Below, piece by piece: positions 42,494 through 50,743 of a DNA stretch of 64,000 nucleotides; the first letter of the stretch is position 1; the number at the start of each line of letters is the position of its first letter. The stretch spans positions 1,372,001 to 1,436,000 of the forward strand of contig CANMVA010000001.1 of the NCBI GenBank assembly GCA_947501355.1. The letters run 5' to 3'. Below the pieces are notes generated by a model that saw nothing but the letters and a program-made list of their open reading frames with translations, did no database searches and was not told the origin of the DNA. The position numbers were made by a program, and so were the translations under genes. The stretch is from an uncultured Paracoccaceae bacterium. GTDB lineage: Bacteria; Pseudomonadota; Alphaproteobacteria; Rhodobacterales; Rhodobacteraceae.

Positions 42494-43459
42494 TTACTCT
42501 GTCGGATTGCGGTAGATCATCCGCCGGACCGACCCTGTCTTTGACCGCATCAGGATTGTCTCAGCCGTCAGATAGCCGACCTCGCGCTTGATCCCGGAGA
42601 CCAGCGAGCCGTCCGTAACGCCCGTCGCGGCGAAGATCACGTCATCGGTCACCAGCTCATCACGCGTATAGACGCGGTCCAACTCAGTAATGCCCGCTTT
42701 CGAAGCGCGTCCACGCTCGTCGTCGTTGCGGAACAGCAGCCGACCATAAATCTGCCCGCCCATACATTTCAACGCAGCTGCCGCCAGCACGCCTTCGGGC
42801 GCGCCGCCTTCGCCCATATACATGTCGATGCCGGTCACATCGGCCTCTGCGCAGTGCATCACACCGGCAACATCACCATCGGTGATCAGGCGGATCGCCG
42901 CGCCGGTGGAGCGGATTTCAGCGATCATCTCTTGATGCCGGGGCCGCTCCAACACGCAGACGGTGATATCGTCCAACTTGCAGTTGCGCGCCTTGGCCAG
43001 GGCCGCCACACGCTCGGACGGGGACATGTCCAGCGTGACGGTGTCGGGCGCGTAACCCGGCCCAATCGCCAGTTTCTCCATATACACATCCGGCGCATGC
43101 AGCATGGAGCCGCGCGGCCCCATCGCGATCACCGCCAGCGCGTTGGGCATGTCCTTCGCGGTCAGCGTCGTGCCTTCCAGCGGGTCGAGCGCAATGTCCA
43201 CGCCGGGGCCTTTGCCGCTGCCGACTTCTTCACCGATATAAAGCATCGGCGCCTCGTCCCGTTCGCCTTCCCCGATCACCACGACGCCGTTGATATCGAG
43301 CATATTAAGCTGCGTGCGCATGGCGTCCACGGCGGCCTGATCGGCGGCTTTCTCATCCCCGCGGCCGATCAGTTTGGCCGAGGCGAGGGCGGCTGCCTCC
43401 GACACCCGTGCGAGACCCAGAGAGAGCATGCGGTCGTTGAAATCGGGTGTGGCAGTCAT
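42494..43459 (-). CDS. glpX: Class II fructose-1,6-bisphosphatase
   Basis: This 321-residue enzyme hydrolyses fructose-1,6-bisphosphate in gluconeogenesis. Class II marks are VVIGEGERDEAPMLYIGEEV, the metal site DIALDPLEGTTL and the region EGGAPEGVLAAAALKCMGGQ. The start MTATPDFNDRMLSLGLARV agrees with the family. GGATACTTTCC lies before it. The gene is 68 nt downstream of hom and 4 nt upstream of recJ, so the three form one transcript. Confidence 0.95.
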   Translation of the reverse strand: MTATPDFNDRMLSLGLARVSEAAALASAKLIGRGDEKAADQAAVDAMRTQLNMLDINGVVVIGEGERDEAPMLYIGEEVGSGKGPGVDIALDPLEGTTLTAKDMPNALAVIAMGPRGSMLHAPDVYMEKLAIGPGYAPDTVTLDMSPSERVAALAKARNCKLDDITVCVLERPRHQEMIAEIRSTGAAIRLITDGDVAGVMHCAEADVTGIDMYMGEGGAPEGVLAAAALKCMGGQIYGRLLFRNDDERGRASKAGITELDRVYTRDELVTDDVIFAATGVTDGSLVSGIKREVGYLTAETILMRSKTGSVRRMIYRNPTE

Positions 43460-43527
43460 GGAAAGTATCCTGTGGTCGTTTGAACTGGCACGCCTTCATA
43501 GACCGGCGCGCGCGGGATGCGAAGGGG

Positions 43528-44814
43528 TCAGACCTCTTCGATGCGAATGGCAACGGGGGGCGTGGCAACGACACCAGTTGCTCCGAACCCGTCAAGGGCC
43601 GCGTCCAGAGCATCTTTCGTCGTCTTGTGGGTCACGATCAGCACCGGCGCGGTCGACATCTCGTGGTTATACTGGCGCATCCGGTCAATCGAAATGCCGT
43701 GTTCGCCCAGCAGCGTCGCGATCTTGGCAAGCGCGCCGGGTTTGTCCTGCAGATCCATGCGCAGGTAATAGGCGGCGGGTTGCAGCTCATTGGCGGCGGT
43801 GGCCTGCGTCAGCGTCGCGGCAGGGCGGCCAAAGGTGCTGACCCGGATCCCGCGCGCGATGTCCATGACGTCTGACATCACGGCACTGGCCGTCGGGCCT
43901 TCGCCTGCACCGGCACCCCGCAGGACGATCTGGCCAACCTGATCGCCTTCCAGCACGACCATGTTCGTTGCGTTCTCCAACTGACCCAGCGGGGAGGTGG
44001 CAGGCACCAGGCAGGGCGACATGCGCTGCTCCAGCCCGCGGCCGGTCATTTGGGCCACGCCGAGCAACTTGACCTTGTATCCCATGTCGGCAGCCCGCGT
44101 GATATCGTCGATGGAGATCCGCTCGATCCCCTCCAACTGCATCGCGCCGAAATCGACCTTCGTGCCAAACGCGATGGAGGCCAACAGGGCCAGCTTGTGG
44201 CCCGCATCAATCCCGCCCACATCCAAGGTGGGATCAGCCTCCAGATAGCCCAGCTTGTTGGCTTCCTCGAACACTTCGGCATAGGGCAAGCCCGCGCTTT
44301 CCATCCGCGTCAGGATGTAGTTGCAGGTGCCGTTCATCACGCCCATGACGCGGGTCATGTTGTTGCCTGCCAGCCCTTCGGTCAGTGATTTCACCACCGG
44401 GATGCCGCCCGCCACGGCGGCTTCAAAGCGGATTACGCGCCCCGCATCCTCGGCCTGTTCGGCCAGTGCCTGTCCGTGCAAGGCAAGCATGGCCTTGTTG
44501 GCGGTGACCACATCTTTGCCCGCGGCCAAAGCGGCCTCGGTCGCGGCCTTGGCTGGCCCATCAGAGCCGCCCATAAGTTCAACGAAAACATCCACATCGT
44601 CGCGCTTTGCCAGCGCCACAGGATCATCTTCCCAAGCGTAACCCTTCAAAGGCACGCCGCGATCCTTGTCGCGCGAACGGGCGGAAACGGCGGAGATCGT
44701 GACAGGACGTCCAGCACGCGCAGCCAGCAATTCAGCCTCTGCGCGGATGATCTTGACGACCCCGGCGCCAACCGTGCCCAAACCGGCAATGCCCAAACGT
44801 AAAGGAGATGTCAT
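43528..44814 (-). CDS. hom: Homoserine dehydrogenase
   Basis: This 428-residue enzyme reduces aspartate semialdehyde to homoserine for Thr/Met synthesis. NAD(P) binding is GIAGLGTVGAGVV; the catalytic part has VNGTCNYILTRME and EADPTLDVGGIDAGHKLALLA with the catalytic Lys and Asp; a C-terminal ACT domain (YYLRMDLQDKPGALAKIATL) gives threonine feedback. An inverted repeat occludes its start codon, suggesting translational control. It heads the hom-glpX-recJ operon. Confidence 0.95.
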   Translation of the reverse strand: MTSPLRLGIAGLGTVGAGVVKIIRAEAELLAARAGRPVTISAVSARSRDKDRGVPLKGYAWEDDPVALAKRDDVDVFVELMGGSDGPAKAATEAALAAGKDVVTANKAMLALHGQALAEQAEDAGRVIRFEAAVAGGIPVVKSLTEGLAGNNMTRVMGVMNGTCNYILTRMESAGLPYAEVFEEANKLGYLEADPTLDVGGIDAGHKLALLASIAFGTKVDFGAMQLEGIERISIDDITRAADMGYKVKLLGVAQMTGRGLEQRMSPCLVPATSPLGQLENATNMVVLEGDQVGQIVLRGAGAGEGPTASAVMSDVMDIARGIRVSTFGRPAATLTQATAANELQPAAYYLRMDLQDKPGALAKIATLLGEHGISIDRMRQYNHEMSTAPVLIVTHKTTKDALDAALDGFGATGVVATPPVAIRIEEV

Positions 44815-44854
44815 GCGCTGCGCCCCTTAGCCTTATCGTCGCGTTGCAGCGCAT
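44813..44854 (-). promoter_or_regulatory. Inverted repeat over the hom start codon
   Basis: ATGCGCTGC (44813-44821) and GCAGCGCAT (44846-44854) are perfect 9-bp arms. On the hom RNA the first two bases of the start codon are in the stem, and the AAGGGG ribosome site is in the loop. Closing the stem should affect initiation. Confidence 0.55.
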
Positions 44855-44886
44855 CTACATGCTTGACGCGCACACGGCAACCGCCG

Positions 44887-45192
44887 TTAGCCGTCTTGCG
44901 GCAGACCTTCAAACAGATCTTCGTCCAGCCGGTCCCTGTCCGCATCGCTCAGCACCGGGCTGCGCAGCGCCTCGGCGCGATCTTTCAACGCTTGAACCCG
45001 CTCCTGCAGGGTCAGGGTGGTGTCCTCGGACACGGTCAGGATGTCCCCGCGCGCAGTCAGGCGATCAATCGGTGCCAGTTGCAAAAAGCCCTGCTGGGCT
45101 GTGTCGTCAGGGGCAGGCGTTTCCAGCTTGGGAAAGTCGCCACAGCCAGCCAGCAGCAACAAGGCCGCAAAGGGGATCACACGTAGTATCAT
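44887..45192 (-). CDS. Small predicted lipoprotein
   Basis: This 101-residue protein starts MILRVIPFAALLLLAGCGDF, with lipobox LLAGC. The rest is acidic and helical (RVQALKDRAEALRSPVLSDA), with no known domain. It is likely attached to the inner leaflet of the outer membrane or the plasma membrane. It is 72 nt upstream of hom on the same strand. The function is unknown. Confidence 0.75.
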   Translation of the reverse strand: MILRVIPFAALLLLAGCGDFPKLETPAPDDTAQQGFLQLAPIDRLTARGDILTVSEDTTLTLQERVQALKDRAEALRSPVLSDADRDRLDEDLFEGLPQDG

Positions 45193-45241
45193 GGGCGCAC
45201 TCTAACCCCCCGCGCGCGGCTTGCAAAGCAGGGCTTTGCAG

Positions 45242-45255
45242 TGAACATCTGTTCA
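45242..45255. promoter_or_regulatory. Candidate TetR operator
   Basis: TGAACA-TC-TGTTCA is a perfect palindrome 13 nt before the tetR start codon at 45269. Its position suggests autoregulation, and it may also affect the divergent lipoprotein gene. Confidence 0.6.
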
Positions 45256-45268
45256 GTTATCAAATGGC

Positions 45269-45856
45269 ATGGCGCGCAAAACGGGCTCTCATTCGGAAAT
45301 CACTGGCCCGCGCGTGCAGGCCGCCGCCCTGCGCCTGATCGCGCAGCACGGGTTTGCCGCCGTCTCCATGCGCCAGATCGCGGCCGAAGTGGGCGTGCAG
45401 GCGGGCGCGCTTTATAACTACACCAACGACAAGCAGACGCTGCTTTTCGATTTGCTGCGCACCCATATGGAGCATCTTCTGGAGGCGCTGGCCCAGCTTC
45501 CCGGCACGGGCGATCCGATAACCCGGCTGGAAGCGTTCTGCCGATTCCACATCGCCTATCATATCGAACGCCCCGATCAGGTCTTCATCTCCTATATGGA
45601 GCTGCGCAACCTCTCGCCTGAAAATTTCACCGCCATTGAGGCGCTCCGCAGCCGCTATGAAAGCCATCTGGATGCGATCCTGAAAGACGGCCAATCGGCG
45701 GGTCAGTTCGCACTGGATGAGCCGCGCGTGACCACCTTTGCGGTGATCGCCATGCTGACGGGCGTGAATACATGGTATCGCGAGGATGGGGCGCTCAGCA
45801 AAACCGATCTGGCCGATCTCTACTGGACCCTCGTGCGCCGCGCTGTCGCGGCCTGA
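45269..45856 (+). CDS. TetR/AcrR-family repressor
   Basis: This 195-residue protein has the TetR HTH (AALRLIAQHGFAAVSMRQIA then AEVGVQAGALYNYTNDKQTL) and a helical ligand domain (FHIAYHIERPDQVFISYMEL). The C-terminal type is like the regulators of fatty-acid or terpenoid degradation (TetR_C_33-like, from memory), but the ligand is uncertain. A perfect TGAACA-TC-TGTTCA palindrome precedes it. No obvious catabolic operon is adjacent. Confidence 0.9.
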   Translation: MARKTGSHSEITGPRVQAAALRLIAQHGFAAVSMRQIAAEVGVQAGALYNYTNDKQTLLFDLLRTHMEHLLEALAQLPGTGDPITRLEAFCRFHIAYHIERPDQVFISYMELRNLSPENFTAIEALRSRYESHLDAILKDGQSAGQFALDEPRVTTFAVIAMLTGVNTWYREDGALSKTDLADLYWTLVRRAVAA

Positions 45857-45864
45857 TCCGCAGG

Positions 45865-45922
45865 TTTCATCTTTGCAAAAATATCCCCGCCGGAGGCTGC
45901 AGCGCCCACCAAGGGGCGCTGC
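45865..45922 (-). repeat. Intergenic repeat, inverted copy (hairpin plus tail)
   Basis: On the minus strand GCAGCGCCC / GGGCGCTGC (a perfect 9-bp hairpin at 45899-45907 and 45914-45922) precedes GGGGATATTTTTGCAAAGATGAAA (45865-45888). The layout is that of the copies at 6015-6062 and 52215-52298. It lies between the tetR and pirin genes, both converging here. Confidence 0.65.
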
Positions 45923-45930
45923 CAATTGTC

Positions 45931-46842
45931 TTAGTGTGCAGGCTTGATGAATGTCCCGTTGCGCAGCTCGCGCATGGCGCTTTGCAACTCTTCTTGGGTG
46001 TTCATCACAATGGGGCCGTGCCACGCGACAGGCTCCTGAATGGGCGCGCCTGAGATCAGCAGGAACCGCACCCCTTCTTCGCCCGCTTGCACGGTGACTT
46101 CCTCGCCCGTGCCAAAGCGAATGAGCGTCCGGTTGCCCGACAGATCGCGGATATTTACTTCCTGGCCCGCAACCTCTTTCTCAAGCAAGACGCCTTGCGG
46201 ATCCGACGCATCCGCAAAGGCCCCGGCCCCTTCAAAGACATAGGCAAAGGCCCGGCGATAGGTGTCGACCTTGAAGGTCTTCTTCACGCCCGCCGGCACG
46301 AAGATGTCCAGATATTGCGGGTCGGCCGCGATGCCGTCCACTGGGCCAGACTTGCCCCAGAAATCACCGACAATCACCTTCACGCGGGTGCCATCATCGT
46401 CGATCACCTCCGGAATATCCTTGCCTTCCACATCCTGATAGCGCGGCGCGGTCATCTTCAGCGATGATGGCAGGTTGGCCCAAAGCTGAAAGCCGTGCAT
46501 CTGGCCTTGTGCATTTCCGTGCGGCATCTCCTGATGCAGAATGCCGGAACCAGCCGTCATCCATTGCACATCGCCCGCCCCCAGCGTGCCTTCATTACCT
46601 AGGCTATCGCCATGATCCACCGTGCCGTTGAGCACATAGGTGATCGTTTCGATCCCGCGATGGGGATGCCACGGGAAACCGGCCTCGAAATCCTGAGGAC
46701 GCTCATTGCGGAAATCATCGAATAACAGGAACGGGTCCAACTCACTGGGATCATTGAAGCCGAAGGCCCGGTGCAGTTTGACGCCAGCGCCTTCCATGGT
46801 CGGAATAGCTTGACGCGTTTCCAAAGTAGGTCTGAGAGACAT
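45931..46842 (-). CDS. Pirin-family protein
   Basis: This 303-residue bicupin shows the pirin motif HPHRGIETITYVLNG in the N-terminal cupin with its metal His residues, and GILHQEMPHGN with the further His. Bacterial pirins can act as quercetinase or modulate enzymes such as pyruvate dehydrogenase; the role here is unknown. It is divergent from the membrane protein at 47003. A strong AAGGAGAACC lies before the start. Confidence 0.92.
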   Translation of the reverse strand: MSLRPTLETRQAIPTMEGAGVKLHRAFGFNDPSELDPFLLFDDFRNERPQDFEAGFPWHPHRGIETITYVLNGTVDHGDSLGNEGTLGAGDVQWMTAGSGILHQEMPHGNAQGQMHGFQLWANLPSSLKMTAPRYQDVEGKDIPEVIDDDGTRVKVIVGDFWGKSGPVDGIAADPQYLDIFVPAGVKKTFKVDTYRRAFAYVFEGAGAFADASDPQGVLLEKEVAGQEVNIRDLSGNRTLIRFGTGEEVTVQAGEEGVRFLLISGAPIQEPVAWHGPIVMNTQEELQSAMRELRNGTFIKPAH

Positions 46843-47002
46843 GATGGTTCTCCTTTCAGCACATCAGATAAGGGGCGCGGCACTCTTGCACAATTGCGCG
46901 AAAGGTTTGGCAGGGCAGGAGGCCTGTGCACGAACGAACAGGTCTCGCCAAGCCCCGCGCAACGCAGTATGAGGCGGCAGTCCAAATGCCGGAGCCGCAT
47001 CC

Positions 47003-47500
47003 ATGTCAGACCCCGAAATCCTCGCCACGCTGGAGGCCTCGACCCCCCGCCGCTGGTTTGCCGTGGGTGTGCTGTCAATGTTGGGCATGCTGTTGATCGT
47101 GCTCAGCTTCAACACTGTGCAGGCGGGCTTTCTCTATCAGGCGTTCCTGATGATCATCGGCGCGCTGGCGCTGGTTGAGGCGCGCCGCCTGTGGCAGGCC
47201 ACCGAACAGGCGCTTGAACTGACGCGGGACGCCCTGCGCATCCGCGGCGGTGAGATTATCGTGACCATGGACCAGGTCGAGGCTGTTGATCGCGGTGTCT
47301 TCGCATTCAAACCGTCCAACGGGTTCCTGCTGCGCACAAAGGACAAGGGTGCGCGTGTCTGGTCTCCGGGTATGTATTGGCGGTTCGGACGCCGCATCGG
47401 CGTCGGCGGAGCCACCGCCGCCTCTCAAGCCAAGTTCATGTCCGAGATCATCAGCGCGATCCTTGCGGAGCGTGAGCAGATGTCAGAGCCGGACCGCTAG
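47003..47500 (+). CDS. Conserved membrane protein of unknown function
   Basis: This 165-residue protein has two membrane segments in its first 60 residues (WFAVGVLSMLGMLLIVLSFN and AFLMIIGALALVEARR) and a strand-rich C-terminal part (IRGGEIIVTMDQVEAVDRGV, LRTKDKGARVWSPGMYWRFG) reminiscent of bacterial PH-like domains. I do not recognise a named family. Its last codons overlap the TadE-like gene on the other strand by 4 nt. Confidence 0.75.
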   Translation: MSDPEILATLEASTPRRWFAVGVLSMLGMLLIVLSFNTVQAGFLYQAFLMIIGALALVEARRLWQATEQALELTRDALRIRGGEIIVTMDQVEAVDRGVFAFKPSNGFLLRTKDKGARVWSPGMYWRFGRRIGVGGATAASQAKFMSEIISAILAEREQMSEPDR

Positions 47501-48153
47501 GTGCATGCGTTTGAGTTCGGCATGAGCGGCATGACAAGGGCTTCCGAGCGAGGGCTCAAAATCTCGCGATGGCTGAATGTGGTGGGCGACAGGCCAATCA
47601 TGATCCCGTCGGGGTTCCCTTGGTTTATCATGCCATCGGGTGGGACTTCGTCGTCGAACAAGCGCGCTGAAAAGGGCGGTGCATAGTCCACAAAAGTCTC
47701 GACCATGATCAACTGATCCGGGCTCGGCGAGTTCGGGATTTGCGAGCGCATCGCGTTCAGGCTGGATGCCGTATGCTTTTTGAAGTTGGTCCCGCCATTG
47801 CCGCGAATACAGGACCAGTCCAGAAGGAAGTCGTTATTGTTGTCGGGGTCACGGCTGAACACCGTCACGCGCAGCCGCGCGTTATGCGACGTATTATTCA
47901 AGAACTGCAGCAGTTCATAGGATGTGGTCAGATATCTGGCGTTAACACCATCTTGTTCGCGCGAGATTGAGTCCGCGATCGTGTAGGTCGCTTTAATATT
48001 TGTGCCTTGCGTGCGGTAGGCATCAAAAAACGTGAATGTGCTCAAGTAGAACCAGAGCAGAAGCGGAAAGATCAAGACCGTTTCAACAGACATACTGCCG
48101 GAACTGTCCGACCCGAAATCCAAAACACGAAGTCGCAGAGCTTTCAGCATCAT
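47497..48153 (-). CDS. TadE-like pseudopilin
   Basis: This 218-residue protein has a pre-pilin-like N-terminus, a short basic leader with SGSMSVETVLIFPLLLWFYL, including the Glu of the TadE/TadF signature, one hydrophobic helix and a large soluble part (about 170 residues) with two cysteines. TadE-type pseudopilins support Flp/tight-adherence pili. ATG 48153 overlaps the stop of the preceding gene (ATGA). It is the last of a three-gene cluster. Confidence 0.78.
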   Translation of the reverse strand: MMLKALRLRVLDFGSDSSGSMSVETVLIFPLLLWFYLSTFTFFDAYRTQGTNIKATYTIADSISREQDGVNARYLTTSYELLQFLNNTSHNARLRVTVFSRDPDNNNDFLLDWSCIRGNGGTNFKKHTASSLNAMRSQIPNSPSPDQLIMVETFVDYAPPFSARLFDDEVPPDGMINQGNPDGIMIGLSPTTFSHREILSPRSEALVMPLMPNSNACT

Positions 48154-48752
48154 AGAGGCTCCACGACATACATCGTTGAAACAACAATCGCGACGCCACC
48201 ACCGTTTTGAAGTGGCACCATTGATCCCAGTCCCATCATCGACAAACGGGTTTGACTCTCTTCTGTCTGCTGATGGAAGAACCGCGAGAACCGATAGTTC
48301 GGAATAATCGGATCCACGAGCGCACACACCCGAAGCAGCATCAGTTCGTTCTGGATGTTTGACGAGATTGCCGACTTGCTGTTGCCGGGATCACCGCGAT
48401 CAACACAAGGTGCCGTCGGGGCCGGATAGATCGGATTTTGCGGGTTGATGCGGGTCATTTCGATCCGCAGGTTTTCCTCGCAATTGCTGAACATTCCACC
48501 GACATTGCAAATCTCGCGCTTGAGTTGCGCCTCGGTGGGTTGCCAGGCTGCATTCAGGCGAATTTCACGACGCACCAGATCGACACCGCGCTCCAGCATT
48601 GCGTTGCGCGTCATCAGCAGCCCGGATTCTACGGACGAAATGAACACCCACATGTAGAGGGGGAAGAGCAGCGCGAACTCGACGGTCGCGTTGCCCTTTT
48701 CGTCCTGATGGAACCGCTTGATGCGGCGTGTGATTTCGCGGAAGAAACGCAT
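48150..48752 (-). CDS. TadE-family pseudopilin
   Basis: This 200-residue protein starts MRFFREITRRIKRFHQDEKG, then NATVEFALLFPLYMWVFISS, the textbook TadE signature with the Glu five residues after the cleavage-site Gly. The soluble part is alpha/beta with three or four cysteines (EICNVGGMFSNCEENL, APCVDRG). Its stop is coupled to the following TadE-like gene, and its start abuts the TadG-like gene by 1 nt. Confidence 0.82.
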   Translation of the reverse strand: MRFFREITRRIKRFHQDEKGNATVEFALLFPLYMWVFISSVESGLLMTRNAMLERGVDLVRREIRLNAAWQPTEAQLKREICNVGGMFSNCEENLRIEMTRINPQNPIYPAPTAPCVDRGDPGNSKSAISSNIQNELMLLRVCALVDPIIPNYRFSRFFHQQTEESQTRLSMMGLGSMVPLQNGGGVAIVVSTMYVVEPL

Positions 48753-50398
48753 TACTGGATGAGCTTCAAGTGGTTGATCTTGCTTGCGATTGTTTCAAAT
48801 GCGTTGTCGAGGTTGTTAGACCCAACGATCAACGCATTCCCGCTTGCTCCTGCACATTGCGTCAGGATGTTTTGCGCGTGGTTCGGGGCAGAGAAGGCAA
48901 TCGTGTAGATCAGGATCTGCTTCTCTCGTGCCTTTTCGCACACGGCCAACAGGTTGGAGTCAGCCAACGCGTTGCCTGCGCCAGACGTATCGTTCGTAAA
49001 CTCGTCTTCGGCCCAGCGCGTCTTGTTCTCCCAGGTATTATAGTTGTCGTAGAAATACTCCGAGATGTATTCGAGATTGTAGCGCTGCATCAGGTCCGGC
49101 CAGGACAGTTGAACGATATCCGACATGTTGTTCGGCACGTTCCACCGCTCTTTATCGTTGTGGGGCAGATACCATTGTTTCTCGCCCGAGCTGCGCCAAT
49201 CGAGATTGACGATATAGCGGTCCTTGTTTTCCGAGTAATAGACATGGGACATGCCCGTCTTGAACTCATCTTTCAGGTCATACTGGCGGGTGTTGTCGCC
49301 ATCTGTCATGATGACGAGAACTTTCATCGTTTCCGGATCAAGAAACTCTTCGGGGCGGGTATTGATGGACTCGTCCACCAATCCGGAGATGTTGTCGCTT
49401 GAGGTCGGATCCAGCAGAATAGTGCCCCACTTCGCGCCGACATCCGTTGCGGTCCACCCGCCGGTGGTCAGCCTGCCGATCTTCGTCTTCAGCTTTTCGG
49501 GGTCGATTTCGTGGACCATGATCTTGTTGCGGTCGTTGGGGTCGGTCTGGCAATGCGGCCGCAGGATACGGTCTTCATTGTCATTCTGATTATTGTAGTA
49601 GTTCGTGTCCGCATCGTAGTGGGCGATACGACGAACGGTCCCGGTCGGAAAATGCGTGTACTGGAAGTGCTGCGGCTTGAAGCGCACACAATGAGAGGCG
49701 CTGGTGCCATTGCTATACTGCGCTGCCACGCCGAACGCGTCCGCCAATTCCTTCCCGGCATTGACCTTGCCGTTATAGGGGATCACCGAAATCGACGTCG
49801 TTCCGGACACGCCCTGAAACTCTTCCCGGATCACATCATCAACGAATTTTTTGCCCGCATCATGCAGGTCGCGAATTTTTGAGCCGCCCATCGAACCGGA
49901 CACGTCCAGCACCAGCGAGATTTCGATATCCGTGATGCGCTCTTCGGCTGCGGAGGTCTTGTCGCTCGACAGATGTTTGACACCTTCATAGCCATCGTTG
50001 ACGAAGATATCGGCATCAATGAACATGGTCTGCATGTTGGCGGCGACTTCAACGTCACATCGGCGGAAGTTCAAACCTTCTTGAACTTTGATGCCGTCTG
50101 CCTTGATGACATGTGACAGCCCACGCGCTTCAAAAAAGTCGAGGACGACAGATTTGGGATCTTGTTCTTGCTGCATGTCCGCACAGGCCAGAACGGCACT
50201 GTCTGCGGTGTTCCGCAGCAGCGTGTCCTGGGTCTCGTAGCGCATCACATCGACCGCAAGGCCCGTCGTGAGCAGCATCGCCAGCATCAAGAACAGGCTG
50301 AAAATTGTCAGACTGCCGTCTTCCTCGCGCGCAAATCGCGCGAAGAATGTTGTGTCCAGTGCCCCCGGTTGTTCCAGACGTTTCTGTCCAAACCGCAT
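48752..50398 (-). CDS. TadG-like pilus-assembly protein with VWA domain
   Basis: This 548-residue protein has the TadG N-terminus (REEDGSLTIFSLFLMLAMLL, a pseudopilin-like helix), then a VWA domain from about residue 165: DVSGSMGGS (MIDAS DxSxS) and VLVIMTDGDNTRQYD for the metal-site Asp. The C-terminal part (DNAFETIASKINHLKLIQ) completes the VWA. TadG proteins anchor or modify the pilus at the outer envelope. ATG 50398 was chosen since AGGAAAGGG precedes it. No tadABC genes are nearby. Confidence 0.82.
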   Translation of the reverse strand: MRFGQKRLEQPGALDTTFFARFAREEDGSLTIFSLFLMLAMLLTTGLAVDVMRYETQDTLLRNTADSAVLACADMQQEQDPKSVVLDFFEARGLSHVIKADGIKVQEGLNFRRCDVEVAANMQTMFIDADIFVNDGYEGVKHLSSDKTSAAEERITDIEISLVLDVSGSMGGSKIRDLHDAGKKFVDDVIREEFQGVSGTTSISVIPYNGKVNAGKELADAFGVAAQYSNGTSASHCVRFKPQHFQYTHFPTGTVRRIAHYDADTNYYNNQNDNEDRILRPHCQTDPNDRNKIMVHEIDPEKLKTKIGRLTTGGWTATDVGAKWGTILLDPTSSDNISGLVDESINTRPEEFLDPETMKVLVIMTDGDNTRQYDLKDEFKTGMSHVYYSENKDRYIVNLDWRSSGEKQWYLPHNDKERWNVPNNMSDIVQLSWPDLMQRYNLEYISEYFYDNYNTWENKTRWAEDEFTNDTSGAGNALADSNLLAVCEKAREKQILIYTIAFSAPNHAQNILTQCAGASGNALIVGSNNLDNAFETIASKINHLKLIQ

Positions 50399-50743
50399 GT
50401 TGTTCCCTTTCCTAGCGCACAAGGCGCACGTCTCCCCAAATGGGAGATTCTCAGCGATCTGTTTGCTTGGAAAAAAGGGCGTGAATAAGGCAAAAACAGC
50501 TCGAAATAGGCCCGTTTTACGTCGTCTTGAGCAGTAAACCGTTACCGAAACGTTAACTGTGCACGATGCTGCAACAATTGCTGCGTCAGATGTAGACCGG
50601 TTCGATTCGCGCGTCTGACGCGATTGAGCGATGCTGCGCTGCCGCGACTTTGGTTAATGAATTTGTGATCGTTTCGCGCTTAGGCTCAAGCGCGACGTGC
50701 CGTCTGAGTCGCGCGTCGAGGATACCAAGGGAGGCCCCCCAAG
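50399..50743. other. Gene-free divergent promoter region, tadG-like / glutamate dehydrogenase
   Basis: This 345-nt gap holds no credible gene. TCTCCC (50431-50436) and GGGAGA (50442-50447) form a 6-bp hairpin around CAAAT in the 5' leader of the tadG-like gene. CGTTAACTG and TTAATGAA occur further right but do not make a full CtrA box (TTAA-N7-TTAA) that I can confirm. Both flanking genes must start here. Confidence 0.6.

Noticed and set aside
50540-50670. Possible CtrA boxes before the tadG-like gene
   Set aside because: GTTAAC and TTAATG half sites are present, but I cannot find two with the 7-nt spacing.
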